Assembly (NCBI RefSeq): GCF_030252325.1
Contig: NZ_CP126981.1
Location: 1,302,001 to 1,366,000, forward strand
Length of the DNA stretch: 64,000 nt
Direction of reading: 5' to 3'
Source of the DNA: Candidatus Mycobacterium wuenschmannii
GTDB lineage: Bacteria > Actinomycetota > Actinomycetes > Mycobacteriales > Mycobacteriaceae
A model generated the notes under the pieces. The model was not told the DNA's origin. It saw only the letters and a list, made by a program, of their open reading frames with translations, and made no database searches. A program made the translations under genes and the position numbers. This document shows positions 1 to 9,051 of the stretch, piece by piece (position 1 is the first letter of the stretch; each line of letters starts with the position of its first letter).

Positions 1-1
1 G

Positions 2-661
2 CACCGCCAGCAGGCCGCGTACCGCGCGCTCGGCCTGCACCCCGACTGGGACGCGGCCGCCCGGCCGCGCATCCCCGCAGCGCTGCTCGACACGTACGAC
101 CGCAACGTCGACGCGCGCCGCGCGCTCAACGCGATCACCCCGGCCCGCACGACGCTGCCGGCCTGGCGCATCGTGCCGCCCGCGCCGGCCGACCAACTGC
201 TGGGCTACTACCACCAGGCGGAATCGGACACCGGCGTCGCGTGGAACTACCTGGCCGCCATCAATCTCGTCGAGACCCGCCTGGGCAGCATCGACGGAGT
301 GAGCACCGCTGACGCGCAGGGTCCGATGCAGTTCCTGCCCGCGACGTTCGCGGCCTACGGACAAGGCGGCGACATCCACTCTCCGCACGACAGCATCCTC
401 GCCGCGGGCCGCTACCTGGCCGCGAACAATTTCGCCAACGACCACGACCACGCCATCTACCGCTACAACCACGCCGCCGACTACGTCCGCGCGGTCAACC
501 AGTACGCCGCGCTGATCGGCGGCGACCCCGCGGCGTTCGCCGGCTATTACCGGTGGGACGTCTACTGCCGCACCACCGCGGGAGATGTGTTGCTGCCCAT
601 CGGATATGCCGAAGCCTCGCCGATCCCGGCGGCGGATTACATCGCCGCCCACCCGCAGTAG
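2..661 (+). CDS. lytic transglycosylase-like protein (5' end outside window)
   Basis: The reading frame is open from base 2, so the gene starts upstream of the window and only the C-terminal 219 codons are present. The visible part contains a soluble lytic transglycosylase-type core: residues following AAINLVETRLG (the catalytic Glu is expected in this segment) and the downstream motif QGPMQFLPATF, with AGRYLAAN and YNHAADYV further on. These are characteristic of SLT/goose-lysozyme-fold enzymes that cleave peptidoglycan glycan strands. Signal peptide or domains upstream cannot be judged. A GTG at 173 lies inside the domain-proximal region and is probably not the true start. Function is inferred from motifs only. 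Confidence 0.75.
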   Translation, partial: HRQQAAYRALGLHPDWDAAARPRIPAALLDTYDRNVDARRALNAITPARTTLPAWRIVPPAPADQLLGYYHQAESDTGVAWNYLAAINLVETRLGSIDGVSTADAQGPMQFLPATFAAYGQGGDIHSPHDSILAAGRYLAANNFANDHDHAIYRYNHAADYVRAVNQYAALIGGDPAAFAGYYRWDVYCRTTAGDVLLPIGYAEASPIPAADYIAAHPQ

Positions 662-685
662 CTCACGTCCTTGTCGAGGGCCGCG

Positions 686-1027
686 ATGTATGGTCCCGAG
701 GTGTCGATCTACGCATTGAACCTCTTCAACGTCGCGAACCGCGCGGAGTATCTCGAATACGCGCGGCGCTCGCCGGCAGCCGTCGACGCCCATGGTGGCC
801 GGGTCGTCGCGCTGGGTCAGTTTCAGGAAGCGATCCTCGGCGATGTCGAGCCTCGCCAGGTGCTGATCCTCGTCGAGTGGGAGTCGCGCGAGGCGTTCGA
901 CTCCTATCGCGACGATCCGCTGCTCGAAGACCTGCATCCGCATCGCGAGGACGGATCGTCGGACTACATCTGGCATCTGTTCGACCGCCTCGACGATCTG
1001 CGTCCGATCCTGGGGCGAGACCGCTGA
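686..1027 (+). CDS. DUF1330 family protein
   Basis: A small soluble protein of about 113 residues with the ferredoxin-like pattern of DUF1330: an N-terminal strand (SIYALNLFNV), YLEYARRSP, then GRVVALGQF and VLILVEWESREAFDSY. Proteins of this family resemble dimeric alpha/beta-barrel proteins; their substrates are generally unknown. Possible starts are TTG 671, ATG 686 and GTG 701. ATG 686 was chosen, but GTG 701 would start directly before the first strand and is also plausible. It lies 25 nt after the transglycosylase gene and 16 nt before hrpA, so it may be co-transcribed with either. Confidence 0.7.
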   Translation: MYGPEVSIYALNLFNVANRAEYLEYARRSPAAVDAHGGRVVALGQFQEAILGDVEPRQVLILVEWESREAFDSYRDDPLLEDLHPHREDGSSDYIWHLFDRLDDLRPILGRDR

Positions 1028-1043
1028 CCAGCCGCCAATTATC

Positions 1044-4000
1044 GTGGCGCGGGTGGTTGCCCCGTCCGTCTCCGACCTGCGCGCGCGCCTCGACGGTCTG
1101 ACCCTGCGAGACGCCGCGCGGTTCGGCCGGCGGTTACGAGGTATCCGCGGCGCCGATCCTGCGAAACTGGCCAAGCTCGCCGACCAGATCACCGCCGCGG
1201 AAAGCCTCGTGGTCGCGCGTCGAGCCACCGTCCCGACGATTGGCTATCCGGCGCTTCCGATCAGTGAACGGCGTCAGGAGATCGCCGACGCGCTGCGCAA
1301 TCACCAAGTGGTCGTGGTCGCCGGCGAAACCGGGTCTGGGAAGACGACCCAGTTGCCCAAGATCTGCCTCGACATCGGCCGCGGCGTGCGGGGGATGATC
1401 GGGCACACCCAGCCCCGCCGGCTTGCGGCCCGTACCGTGGCGCAGCGCATCGCCGACGAAGTGGGCAGCCCGCTCGGCGAAACCGTCGGCTACACAGTCC
1501 GATTCAACGATCAGGTCGGCGACCGCACCCTGGTCAAACTCATGACCGACGGCATCCTGCTCGCCGAAATTCAGCGCGACCGTCGCCTGATGCGCTACGA
1601 CACGCTGATCATCGACGAGGCCCACGAGCGCAGCCTCAACGTCGACTTCCTGCTCGGCTACCTCCGCGACCTGCTGCCGCGGCGGCCCGAACTGAAGGTG
1701 ATCGTCACGTCGGCGACGATCGAACCGCAACGCTTCGCGGCGCATTTCGGGGGCGCCCCCGTGATCGAGGTGTCCGGCCGCACGTACCCCGTCGAAGTAC
1801 GTTACCGGCCGCTGGAAGTGCCGGTTACGCTTGCGGCACAGGAGGATCCGGACGACCCAGACGACGAGATCGTGCGAACCGAAACCCGCGACGAGATCGA
1901 GGCAATCGTCGACGCCATCCACGAACTCGAATCAGAGCCACCGGGCGATGTCTTGGTCTTCTTGTCCGGCGAGCGCGAAATACGCGACACCGCTGAGGCT
2001 TTGAGCGCACTGAAGAATACCGAAGTATTGCCGCTGTATGCCCGGTTGCCGACGGCGGAGCAGCAAAGAGTGTTCGCGCCGCACACCGGACGCCGTGTGG
2101 TGCTGGCAACCAACGTCGCCGAGACATCCCTGACGGTGCCCGGCATCCGGTACGTCGTCGACCCCGGCACCGCACGCATCTCGCGGTTCAGTCGCCGACT
2201 GAAGGTGCAGCGCCTGCCGATCGAGCCGATATCGCAGGCCTCCGCCGCTCAACGGGCCGGCCGGTGCGGGCGAGTCGCTCCCGGAGTCTGCATCCGCCTG
2301 TATTCCGAGCAGGATTACACCACGCGTCCGCGCTTCACCGATCCCGAGATCCTGCGGACGAACCTGGCCGCGGTGCTGTTGCAGATGGCGGCGCTGGAAT
2401 TGGGGGACGTGGAGGAATTTCCCTTCTTGGACCCGCCGGACCGACGCAGCATCCGCGACGGCGTGCAATTGCTGCAGGAACTGAGTGCGTTCGATCGACA
2501 GGGCGACATCACCGACCTCGGCCGCCGACTGGCCCGCCTGCCCGTCGACCCGAGGCTCGCGCGGATGATCCTGGCGGCCGACACCGAGGCGTGCGTGCGC
2601 GAAATCCTGGTGGTGGCCGCGGCATTGACAATCCCCGACCCTCGCGAACGCCCCACCGACCGTGAAGCGGCGGCCCGCCAGAGCCATGCCCGATTCACCG
2701 ACGAGCACTCCGACTTCATGTCGTATCTGAACCTCTGGCGTTATCTGCGTGAGCAGCGAAACACTCTATCGGGCAGTGCGTTTCGGCGGATGTGTCGTAA
2801 CGAGTTTCTGCACTACCTGCGCATCCGGGAGTGGCAGGATCTGGTCGGCCAACTTCGCAGCATCGCCCGCGACCTCGGGATCGCCGAAAGCGACGAGCCG
2901 GCGGATGCTGGCCGGGTCCACGCTGCGCTGCTGGCGGGGTTGCTGTCGCACGTGGGAATGCGCCGCGAGGACGCGAGCGAGTATCTGGGAGCGCGCAATT
3001 CGCGGTTCGTACTCGTGCCGGGATCGGCGCTTGCCAAGCGTCCGCCACGCTGGGTCGTCGTCGCCGAGTTGGTCGAGACCAGCCGACTCTTCGGTCGAAC
3101 CGCCGCGCGGGTTCAGCCCGAGATCGTGGAGCGCAGCGCGGGGGAGTTGGTGCAACGCAGCTACAGCGAACCGCATTGGGACGCAAAGCGCGGTGAGGTG
3201 ATGGCCTTCGAACGAGTCACGCTGTACGGCCTTCCTCTGGTGGCGCGCCGTCGCACCGGCTACGCCCGGATCGAACCGGCGGTGGCGCGGGATCTGTTCA
3301 TCAGGCACGCGCTGGTCGACGGAGACTGGCAGACTCGCCATCACTTCTTCCGCGACAACGCCGCACTGCGCGCCGAACTCGAGGAACTGGAGGAGCGGGC
3401 GCGCCGGCGCGACCTCCTGGTCAGCGACGACGACGTCTTCGCGTGGTACGACAGTCGCATCCCCGCCGACGTCGTCTCGGCACGTCATTTCGACGGGTGG
3501 TGGCGCAAGCAACGACACGAGACACCGGCGCTACTCACCTTCACTCGCGACGCCCTGTTGCGCACCGTCGACGACGCGGACACCGACCGCCCGGATACCT
3601 GGCGGAGCGGCGACGTCCGGCTTCCGTTGACCTACCGCTTCGAACCGGGCGCGACCGATGACGGCGTGACTGTCCATGTCCCGATCGACGTGCTTGCCCG
3701 ACTGGGCGGCGACGAGTTCGCCTGGCAGGTGCCGGCGCTGCGCGAGGAGCTGGTCACGGGTCTCATCAAGTCTCTCCCGAAAGAGTTGCGCCGCAACTTC
3801 GTTCCTGCACCGGACACCGCGCGAGCGGTGCTTGCCACGATCGACACCGAGCAGGAACCGTTGCTGGCGGCTTTACAACGCGAATTGCAGCGCCGCAGCG
3901 GCATTCTGGTGCCGATCGACGCGTTCGATCTCGATAAACTTCCCGCACATCTGCGAGTGACGTTCGCCGTCGAGTCACCCGAAGGCACGGAGCTGGCCCG

Positions 4001-4952
4001 CGGCAAGGACTTGGCCGCATTGCAGGAGCGGCTGGCGGCGCCGGCCCGACAGGCCGTCGCGACAGCGCTGGCGAGCGATGTCGAACGAAAAGGGCTGCGG
4101 GACTGGCCGAACGAGCTCGCGGAGTTACCCCGCGTCATCGAGCGCGTTGTCGACGGACGCGCGGTCCGCGGATTCCCCGGCTTCATCGACACCGGTAACG
4201 CCGTCGACCTACGCGTCTTCACGACGTCCGCCCAGCAGCAACAGGCGGCGCGCGCCGGCCTGCGCCGTCTCCTACGTTTGACCATTTCGATGTCACCGAA
4301 AAGCGTTGAACGGCAACTCGACCCACGCACCAAGTTGCTGCTGGGCACCAATCCCGATGGGTCGCTGCACGCCTTGATCGACGACTGCGTAGAGGCGGCG
4401 GTCGACGCGTCGATCGCCGGACCGGTGTGGACTCACGACGAGTTCGTCGCCCTTCGTGAACTGGTGGCCGCAAGCCTCCCAGCGGATACCCGGGCCACGA
4501 TGGCTCGCGTCGAGAAGGTCCTGGCGGCGGCGCAGGAAGCGCGCCTGGCACTGCCTACGCAGGCGTCACCCACCCAGGCGGACGCGGTCGCCGACGTGCA
4601 TTCACAATTCGATCGCCTGCTCGCGCCGGGCTTTGTCGCCCGCACCGGTAACGCACGCCTCGGCGACCTCACCCGCTACCTGGCCGCGATTCGCCGGCGC
4701 CTCGACCAGTTGCCACACGCGACCAACGCCGACCGCGACCGGATGGAGCGCGTGCGCGCGGTCCAGGACGCCTACGACGAGGTTGTCGAAGGGCTACCCG
4801 CGGCGCGCCGAACCGACACCGATATCCGCGAGATCGCCTGGCAGATCGAGGAATTACGAGTCAGCCTGTGGGCCCAACAGCTCGGCACACCTCGCCCGGT
4901 CAGCGAACAGCGCGTCTACCGGGCGATCGACCAGATCAGCTTCCCGCGCTGA
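1044..4952 (+). CDS. hrpA: ATP-dependent RNA helicase HrpA
   Basis: A 1302-residue DEAH-box helicase. Walker A is GETGSGKTT near residue 94, the DEAH box sits in LIIDEAHERS near residue 191, and the SAT motif (VTSATIEPQRF) and the QRAGRCGR motif VI follow. Helicase-C, HA2 and OB-type regions come next, then a long C-terminal DUF3418-type segment, giving the usual length of bacterial HrpA (about 1300 residues). HrpA proteins act on structured mRNA in the cytoplasm. The GTG start at 1044 gives an N-terminus immediately before the conserved helical lead-in. The gene overlaps the 3' end of the convergent FKBP gene by 17 bp. Confidence 0.95.
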   Translation: MARVVAPSVSDLRARLDGLTLRDAARFGRRLRGIRGADPAKLAKLADQITAAESLVVARRATVPTIGYPALPISERRQEIADALRNHQVVVVAGETGSGKTTQLPKICLDIGRGVRGMIGHTQPRRLAARTVAQRIADEVGSPLGETVGYTVRFNDQVGDRTLVKLMTDGILLAEIQRDRRLMRYDTLIIDEAHERSLNVDFLLGYLRDLLPRRPELKVIVTSATIEPQRFAAHFGGAPVIEVSGRTYPVEVRYRPLEVPVTLAAQEDPDDPDDEIVRTETRDEIEAIVDAIHELESEPPGDVLVFLSGEREIRDTAEALSALKNTEVLPLYARLPTAEQQRVFAPHTGRRVVLATNVAETSLTVPGIRYVVDPGTARISRFSRRLKVQRLPIEPISQASAAQRAGRCGRVAPGVCIRLYSEQDYTTRPRFTDPEILRTNLAAVLLQMAALELGDVEEFPFLDPPDRRSIRDGVQLLQELSAFDRQGDITDLGRRLARLPVDPRLARMILAADTEACVREILVVAAALTIPDPRERPTDREAAARQSHARFTDEHSDFMSYLNLWRYLREQRNTLSGSAFRRMCRNEFLHYLRIREWQDLVGQLRSIARDLGIAESDEPADAGRVHAALLAGLLSHVGMRREDASEYLGARNSRFVLVPGSALAKRPPRWVVVAELVETSRLFGRTAARVQPEIVERSAGELVQRSYSEPHWDAKRGEVMAFERVTLYGLPLVARRRTGYARIEPAVARDLFIRHALVDGDWQTRHHFFRDNAALRAELEELEERARRRDLLVSDDDVFAWYDSRIPADVVSARHFDGWWRKQRHETPALLTFTRDALLRTVDDADTDRPDTWRSGDVRLPLTYRFEPGATDDGVTVHVPIDVLARLGGDEFAWQVPALREELVTGLIKSLPKELRRNFVPAPDTARAVLATIDTEQEPLLAALQRELQRRSGILVPIDAFDLDKLPAHLRVTFAVESPEGTELARGKDLAALQERLAAPARQAVATALASDVERKGLRDWPNELAELPRVIERVVDGRAVRGFPGFIDTGNAVDLRVFTTSAQQQQAARAGLRRLLRLTISMSPKSVERQLDPRTKLLLGTNPDGSLHALIDDCVEAAVDASIAGPVWTHDEFVALRELVAASLPADTRATMARVEKVLAAAQEARLALPTQASPTQADAVADVHSQFDRLLAPGFVARTGNARLGDLTRYLAAIRRRLDQLPHATNADRDRMERVRAVQDAYDEVVEGLPAARRTDTDIREIAWQIEELRVSLWAQQLGTPRPVSEQRVYRAIDQISFPR

Positions 4953-5574
4953 GGATCTTGATCGCGAAGATCAGGCTGTCGCCCTTCTGGATGCCGGCCT
5001 GGGGCTGGCCCTCGGGGTAGCCGTCGGCGGAGCTCATCGCGACGGCCACGGTGGAGCCGACCTTCTGTCCGGCGATCGCCTTCTGGAAGCCGGGTACCAC
5101 GCCGTCGAGGGGGAACTGGGCGGGGGTGCCGCGGTCGTAAGAGCTGTCGAACACCTTTCCATCGCGGCCGTCGACGCCCATGTAGCAGACCGAGACTGTC
5201 GCCGCGGGCGCCACCACAGGGCCGTCGCCGGCCTGCAGCGTGTGCACTTGGGTCTCGCCAACGCTGAACGGTTCGGTCACGGTGATCAGTGGTGCGGTCT
5301 TGTCCGTCGAACCGGTCACGGCGACACTGCCGGTCGCCCCGCTCACCGTCCACTCCGGCGCACCGCCTGGTGCAGGAGCCTGGGTGGGGCAGCCGGTGTC
5401 CGTTGTCGCCGGCGCCTCGGGCGCGGTCATGGCGGGCGCGCTGGCCGGTCCGGTGGACGTGTGCGACGCGGCCGGCTTGTCGGAGCTGCACGCGGCGACC
5501 GCGACAACGGCCGATGCGGCGCAGGCGGCGATGCCGGCAGAGGAGCAGATACGCGAGAGGTTCACGGTGGTCAC
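4936..5574 (-). CDS. FKBP-type peptidyl-prolyl isomerase lipoprotein
   Basis: A secreted lipoprotein. From the GTG start at 5574 there is a signal sequence ending in a lipobox-like AVAAC (Cys about residue 29), a Thr/Ala/Pro-rich linker, then an FKBP_C domain with VSVCYMGVDG, VFDSSYDRG, FPLDGVVPGFQKAIAG and the C-terminal strand LIFAIKIL. These match the active-site face of FKBP prolyl isomerases. It is expected to assist folding of exported proteins at the outer face of the membrane. GTG 5565 is an equally possible start. Upstream in-frame codons to 5724 are Cys/Pro-rich and unlike a signal peptide, so they were excluded. Convergent with hrpA, overlapping by 17 bp. Confidence 0.85.
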   Translation of the reverse strand: MTTVNLSRICSSAGIAACAASAVVAVAACSSDKPAASHTSTGPASAPAMTAPEAPATTDTGCPTQAPAPGGAPEWTVSGATGSVAVTGSTDKTAPLITVTEPFSVGETQVHTLQAGDGPVVAPAATVSVCYMGVDGRDGKVFDSSYDRGTPAQFPLDGVVPGFQKAIAGQKVGSTVAVAMSSADGYPEGQPQAGIQKGDSLIFAIKILSAGS

Positions 5575-5611
5575 GTTACCTGCGCGCGTGCGGCACGCTC
5601 GGCCGGGCCGT

Positions 5612-6025
5612 CTAGCTGCGAAAGGCAGCCCATGCCCCGGTGCACCACAGCGCCCACACGACAAGGACGGGCTGAAACAGCAGTCGCACGCCACGCGCGA
5701 GATCGGAGTCCAATCCGAAAGCATTTGTATGGGTGACGAATTGAGAGAGGTTGCCAGGGAATATCATGATGAAGAAGGCGGCGGCGCTCCATCCGAGGAG
5801 CACTCGCCACCGCGTCAGCACCACGAGGCTCGCGCCTAGCAGGATCTCCACGACCCCGGAAGCCACGATGACGAAGTCGGCGTCGAGCGGAAGCCAGTGC
5901 GGCACCTGGGCGCGAAACGTGTCGCGCGCAAAGGTCAGATGGCTGATCCCGGCAAAGACTAGGAAGGCGCCGAGCACTACGCGCGCACCGTGGCGGGCGA
6001 GGGACAGCTTTACGTTCGTCGCCAT
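5612..6025 (-). CDS. DoxX family membrane protein
   Basis: A 137-residue integral membrane protein with about four hydrophobic segments. It begins with RVVLGAFLVFAGISHL, a typical DoxX/DoxX-like opening, and later has FFIMIFPGNLSQFVTHTNAFG and a final hydrophobic helix ending in WALWCTGAWAAF. Members of this family are small membrane proteins sometimes linked to thiol or redox homeostasis; no specific substrate can be read here. It starts 3 nt after the methyltransferase gene upstream of it on the same strand, so the two are probably co-transcribed. Confidence 0.75.
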   Translation of the reverse strand: MATNVKLSLARHGARVVLGAFLVFAGISHLTFARDTFRAQVPHWLPLDADFVIVASGVVEILLGASLVVLTRWRVLLGWSAAAFFIMIFPGNLSQFVTHTNAFGLDSDLARGVRLLFQPVLVVWALWCTGAWAAFRS

Positions 6026-6028
6026 GAA

Positions 6029-6664
6029 TCAGCTTGTCGCAAGCACCGTTTGAGCCATCCCCAGGCCCCGAGCACCGCGGTGATACGTCACATCGAACCC
6101 AGCGGCGGTGAGCATCCGGGAAAGGCCATCGCCGCAGACGTCCTTGGCGTGCTGCGGTTCCATCACGGCAAGGTAGACATCGCTCAGCAGACCCGCCGGG
6201 GGCGGCGGCCGATCGAGATCGACGGTGGCGAACACGCCACCGGGCCGCAGCAGGCGCATCGACTCGGCGATGCCCGCGCTGCGTGCCGGCTCCGGCACTT
6301 CGTGTAACCCGAACACCGCCATCACCGCGTCGAACGAGTTGTCGTCGAACGGTAACGCGGCGATGTCGCCGACTTGCAAATCGACGTTCGAAACACGCTG
6401 GGCGCGAAGCTTTTTACGGCCGACGCTGATCATCTCCGGCGAGACATCGATTCCGACGATCGAGCTGTCGGGCCGCAGGCGCGCCAACAGCCGCGACGCA
6501 TAGCCCGTGCCCGCACAAAGCTCCAGGACCCGCGGCGACGAGCCCGAATCGGCGACGAGATCCACGACGCGACGGTGGGGGTGGCCGGGTAGAAGCGGGT
6601 TCGCCGCCTCGAGAATTTCGCCGGCCAGCGCGAACTTCACGCGGTTACTCCAGGATGCCGCCAT
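6029..6664 (-). CDS. class I SAM-dependent methyltransferase
   Basis: About 211 residues with a Rossmann-type methyltransferase fold: motif I VLELCAGTGYASRL, the acidic end of strand 2 IVGIDVSPEMI, motif VGDIAALPFDDNSFDAV and post-motif LRPGGVFATVDLD. This is the Methyltransf_11/UbiE-like arrangement. The substrate cannot be inferred. ATG 6664 was chosen over the longer in-frame start at 6682 because a GAGGTG ribosome site lies just upstream of it. It is divergent from the small gene at 6726 with 61 nt between starts and is followed at 3 nt by the DoxX gene. Confidence 0.8.
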   Translation of the reverse strand: MAASWSNRVKFALAGEILEAANPLLPGHPHRRVVDLVADSGSSPRVLELCAGTGYASRLLARLRPDSSIVGIDVSPEMISVGRKKLRAQRVSNVDLQVGDIAALPFDDNSFDAVMAVFGLHEVPEPARSAGIAESMRLLRPGGVFATVDLDRPPPPAGLLSDVYLAVMEPQHAKDVCGDGLSRMLTAAGFDVTYHRGARGLGMAQTVLATS

Positions 6665-6725
6665 GCACCTCACGGTAGCCACAAAGCGGAGACAACGGTC
6701 GCGTCCGCGCGACTACCATCCGTTC

Positions 6726-7019
6726 ATGGCTGAGCCCCCGACCGCCGACGACGGGCACTACCTGCTGATCGACGGCCGCAAGTGGCGAGCCACCGACCCC
6801 AAGATTCCACAAGACCGGCGTGACGAGCTGGTACGCATCTTGATGGCCTGGCGTCGAAAGGTGCGCTCCACCAAAGGGACTCCACAGGAGTCGACGGCCC
6901 GGGCCGGTGTGCATGCCGCGAAGGTCGCGCTGGGGGAGCGCGGCGCGCCGCCCTGGTGGGAGCAGACCGACGCGCAACGCGCCGCCCGATGGCAGGCCTC
7001 GGTTCCCGAACCGGATTAG
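6726..7019 (+). CDS. small conserved mycobacterial protein of unknown function
   Basis: A 97-residue soluble, charged protein starting at ATG 6726 (MAEPPTADDGHYLLIDG). It has a central basic helix (VRILMAWRRKVRSTKGT), the motif HAAKVALGERGAPPWWE and a DAQRAARWQ tail. The sequence resembles a family of short actinobacterial proteins that I remember only as hypothetical, sometimes mislabelled as a Tol-related transporter. No membrane segment or signal is visible, so I do not support that label. The longer in-frame extension back to 6507 lies antisense to the methyltransferase and was rejected. Confidence 0.65.
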   Translation: MAEPPTADDGHYLLIDGRKWRATDPKIPQDRRDELVRILMAWRRKVRSTKGTPQESTARAGVHAAKVALGERGAPPWWEQTDAQRAARWQASVPEPD

Positions 7020-7028
7020 ACCGATGTT

Positions 7029-7044
7029 TCGAACATCCGTGCGA
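7029..7044 (+). promoter_or_regulatory. candidate LexA (SOS) box
   Basis: The sequence TCGAACATCCGTGCGA matches the mycobacterial LexA consensus TCGAAC-N4-GTTCGA at 11 of 12 defined positions. It lies 31 nt upstream of the DUF3072 start codon. A single near-match in high-GC DNA can occur by chance, so this is a candidate only. Confidence 0.4.
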
Positions 7045-7075
7045 AGGTTACTCCCTGTCCGGAGGTGATCGCACG

Positions 7076-7291
7076 ATGAGCGACAACACGCAACAAGCGC
7101 CGAACGAGACGGCGGAGAAAGACCCGGCGGACTGGGTGACCGGCGATGAGCCGATGACGGGGCCGCAGCGCAGCTACCTGCACACACTCGCTCAGGAAGC
7201 CGGGCGCGAGGTGCCCGACGGTCTCAGCAAGGCCGACGCGTCAAGCCTGATCGACGAGTTGCAGCACAGCACCGGGCGCGGCGCGGAATAG
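7076..7291 (+). CDS. DUF3072 domain protein
   Basis: A 71-residue acidic protein whose second half (DEPMTGPQRSYLHTLAQEAG, then a SKADASSLIDELQ helix) is the DUF3072 pattern found in many actinobacterial short proteins. The start at ATG 7076 is well supported by a near-perfect Shine-Dalgarno sequence, GGAGGTGATC at 7061-7070. The first 25 residues are polar and probably disordered. Molecular function is unknown. A LexA-like box lies upstream and a hairpin begins right after the stop codon, so it is likely a single-gene transcript. Confidence 0.75.
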   Translation: MSDNTQQAPNETAEKDPADWVTGDEPMTGPQRSYLHTLAQEAGREVPDGLSKADASSLIDELQHSTGRGAE

Positions 7292-7318
7292 GGGATTTAT
7301 GCCTTTGACATGAATCCC
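7292..7318 (+). terminator. hairpin after DUF3072 gene
   Basis: A stem of 10 bp (GGGATTTATG paired with CATGAATCCC, one G-U pair) closes a 7-nt loop and starts one base after the DUF3072 stop codon. There is no T-tract, as is common for mycobacterial intrinsic terminators. It would separate this gene from the PPE gene promoter. Confidence 0.5.
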
Positions 7319-7329
7319 GTCAACGTCGT

Positions 7330-7350
7330 TGATAACGACAACCATTGTCA
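7330..7350 (+). promoter_or_regulatory. Zur/Fur-family-like operator upstream of PPE gene
   Basis: An AT-rich, 21-bp imperfect palindrome begins TGATAACGA and ends ATTGTCA. Read on the minus strand it contains TGACAAT-G-GTTGTCG, which fits the 7-1-7 Zur pattern TGAnAAT-N-ATTnTCA perfectly in one half and at 5 of the 6 defined positions' core in the other with A to G changes at the ends. It lies 50 nt before the PPE start codon in otherwise GC-rich DNA. Zur binding is inferred from sequence resemblance and from the histidine-rich product downstream. Confidence 0.5.
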
Positions 7351-7400
7351 TTTAGCGTGGCGGCGACCCGATAGCTTGTCCAGCCCAGGAGTTGCCGGAG

Positions 7401-9026
7401 ATGACGTCGCCTGCCGCAGGCACCCTGCTGTCCGCACCAATCTGGATGGCCTCGCCGCCTGAGGTGCATTCGGCGCTGTTGAGTAGCGGGCCGGGGCCGG
7501 CCTCGTTGTTCGCCGCAGCGGCGGCGTGGCGGTCGATGAGCGTCGAGTACGCCTCGGTTGCCGAGGAACTCGCCGAGGTTCTGGCCTCGACGCAGGCGGC
7601 GGCCTGGCAGGGGCCCAGTGGGGAGTCCTACGTGTCGGCGCACGCCCCGTACCTCGCGTGGCTGACGCGGGCCAGTGCGGACAGCGCCGCGTCCGCGACG
7701 CAGCACGAGACAGCGGCGACGGCCTACACCGGAGCGCTCGCCGCGATGCCGACGTTGCCGGAGCTGGCCACCAACCATGTTGTCCATGGAGCGCTGATTG
7801 CGACGAACTTCTTCGGCATCAACACGATTCCGATTGCCGTCAACGAAGCCGACTACGTGCGCATGTGGGTTCAGGCCGCCACCACCATGACGACCTATCA
7901 AGCGGTGGCAGATGCGGCCGTGGCCGCCGCGCCCCTGACCGACGAACCGCCGCCGATCCTGCGGGCCGATGCCACCGACCCGCACGATCATGACCACGAC
8001 GACCACGACGACGGCGAACACCACGGAGACGAGGACGATCACCATGACCACGAGCATGGGTTCGACAGCCCACTGAATCAGTTCGTCGCGGAGATCCTGC
8101 GTCTTGGTGGAATCAATTGGGATCCGGCCGAGGGGACCCTCAACGGATTGCCGTTCGAGGACTATGCCAGCCCCTCGGATCCGCTGTGGTGGACCGCGCG
8201 ATCACTCGAATTGTTCTCCGATTTCCAGCAATTCGGGAACCTGCTCGCGGAGAACCCGACGGCCGCCTTCGAGTTTGTCTCCGAACTCGTGCTGTTCGAC
8301 TACCCGACGCATCTCGCGCAGCTGACGAGTTGGCTCCCGGCGCAACCACAGTTGTTCGTCGCGCCGTTCGTCCTTGCGGTTGCTCCGTTCGGCGCGCTGA
8401 GCGGTCTTGCGGGTCTGGCAGGCGTGACGCCGCCACCCCCCGCGCCGGTGCTTGTACAGCCCGCCCCGCCCGTGTTGGCGGTGGCCGGGGCCACGGTACT
8501 GCCGGGTGCGGCCCCGACTGCGTTCTCGAGCGCTAGCCCGACGACGGCGCCCGCGCCGGCCAGCACCGCGACCGCCCCGGCGTCACCGGCGCCGCTGGCC
8601 GCGAATGCATCCCCACCGTTTCCGCCTTATGCCGTCGCCCCACCGGCTATCGGGTTCGGTGCCAAGAACAGCGCAGCCGCTGCGGCCGGGGCGAAACGAC
8701 CTGCACCGGAAGCCGATTCGGCTGCGGTGGCAGCGGCGACGACGGCACGCAAAGCGGCGCGCACGCGACGACGCCAACAGCTGCGGCGCCACGACAACGC
8801 CGACGAGTTCATGGACATGAATGTCGACGTCGCCCCGGAATGGGAGAGGCCTGCGCCCACCGGCTCCGAAAGAGGTTCCGGCACAATGGGCTTCAGTGGT
8901 GTAGCAACCAAGAGTGCTGCCACGGCGGCGGGCTTGGCGACCATTGCCGGCGACGAGTTCGGCGACAGCCCTCGCATGCCGATGATCCCGAGCGGCTGGA
9001 ACCCGGCCGACGACACTGAACGCTAG
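7401..9026 (+). CDS. PPE family protein (PPE-PPW) with His/Asp-rich segment
   Basis: A 541-residue PPE protein. Residues about 12-180 form the helical PPE domain ([19 protein letters not shown], then [19 protein letters not shown] and [19 protein letters not shown]), known to pair with PE partners for ESX secretion. Residues about 193-220 are a His/Asp/Glu run with ten histidines in 28 residues, a likely metal-binding segment. A Pro/Ala-rich middle follows, then GFSGV and PMIPSGW near the C-terminus, the signature of the PPE-PPW subfamily. ATG 7401 is preferred over TTG 7392; a GGAG lies just before it. No PE gene is adjacent. The Zur-like box upstream suggests zinc-dependent control. Confidence 0.9.
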   Translation: MTSPAAGTLLSAPIWMASPPEVHSALLSSGPGPASLFAAAAAWRSMSVEYASVAEELAEVLASTQAAAWQGPSGESYVSAHAPYLAWLTRASADSAASATQHETAATAYTGALAAMPTLPELATNHVVHGALIATNFFGINTIPIAVNEADYVRMWVQAATTMTTYQAVADAAVAAAPLTDEPPPILRADATDPHDHDHDDHDDGEHHGDEDDHHDHEHGFDSPLNQFVAEILRLGGINWDPAEGTLNGLPFEDYASPSDPLWWTARSLELFSDFQQFGNLLAENPTAAFEFVSELVLFDYPTHLAQLTSWLPAQPQLFVAPFVLAVAPFGALSGLAGLAGVTPPPPAPVLVQPAPPVLAVAGATVLPGAAPTAFSSASPTTAPAPASTATAPASPAPLAANASPPFPPYAVAPPAIGFGAKNSAAAAAGAKRPAPEADSAAVAAATTARKAARTRRRQQLRRHDNADEFMDMNVDVAPEWERPAPTGSERGSGTMGFSGVATKSAATAAGLATIAGDEFGDSPRMPMIPSGWNPADDTER

Positions 9027-9051
9027 GGCCGCTCAGCGTCGCCTCCGTTCG

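Noticed and set aside
4456..5736. 426-residue plus-strand frame spanning the end of hrpA and the FKBP gene
   Set aside because: It is a shadow of two well-supported genes, Arg/Gly/Ala-rich without motifs.
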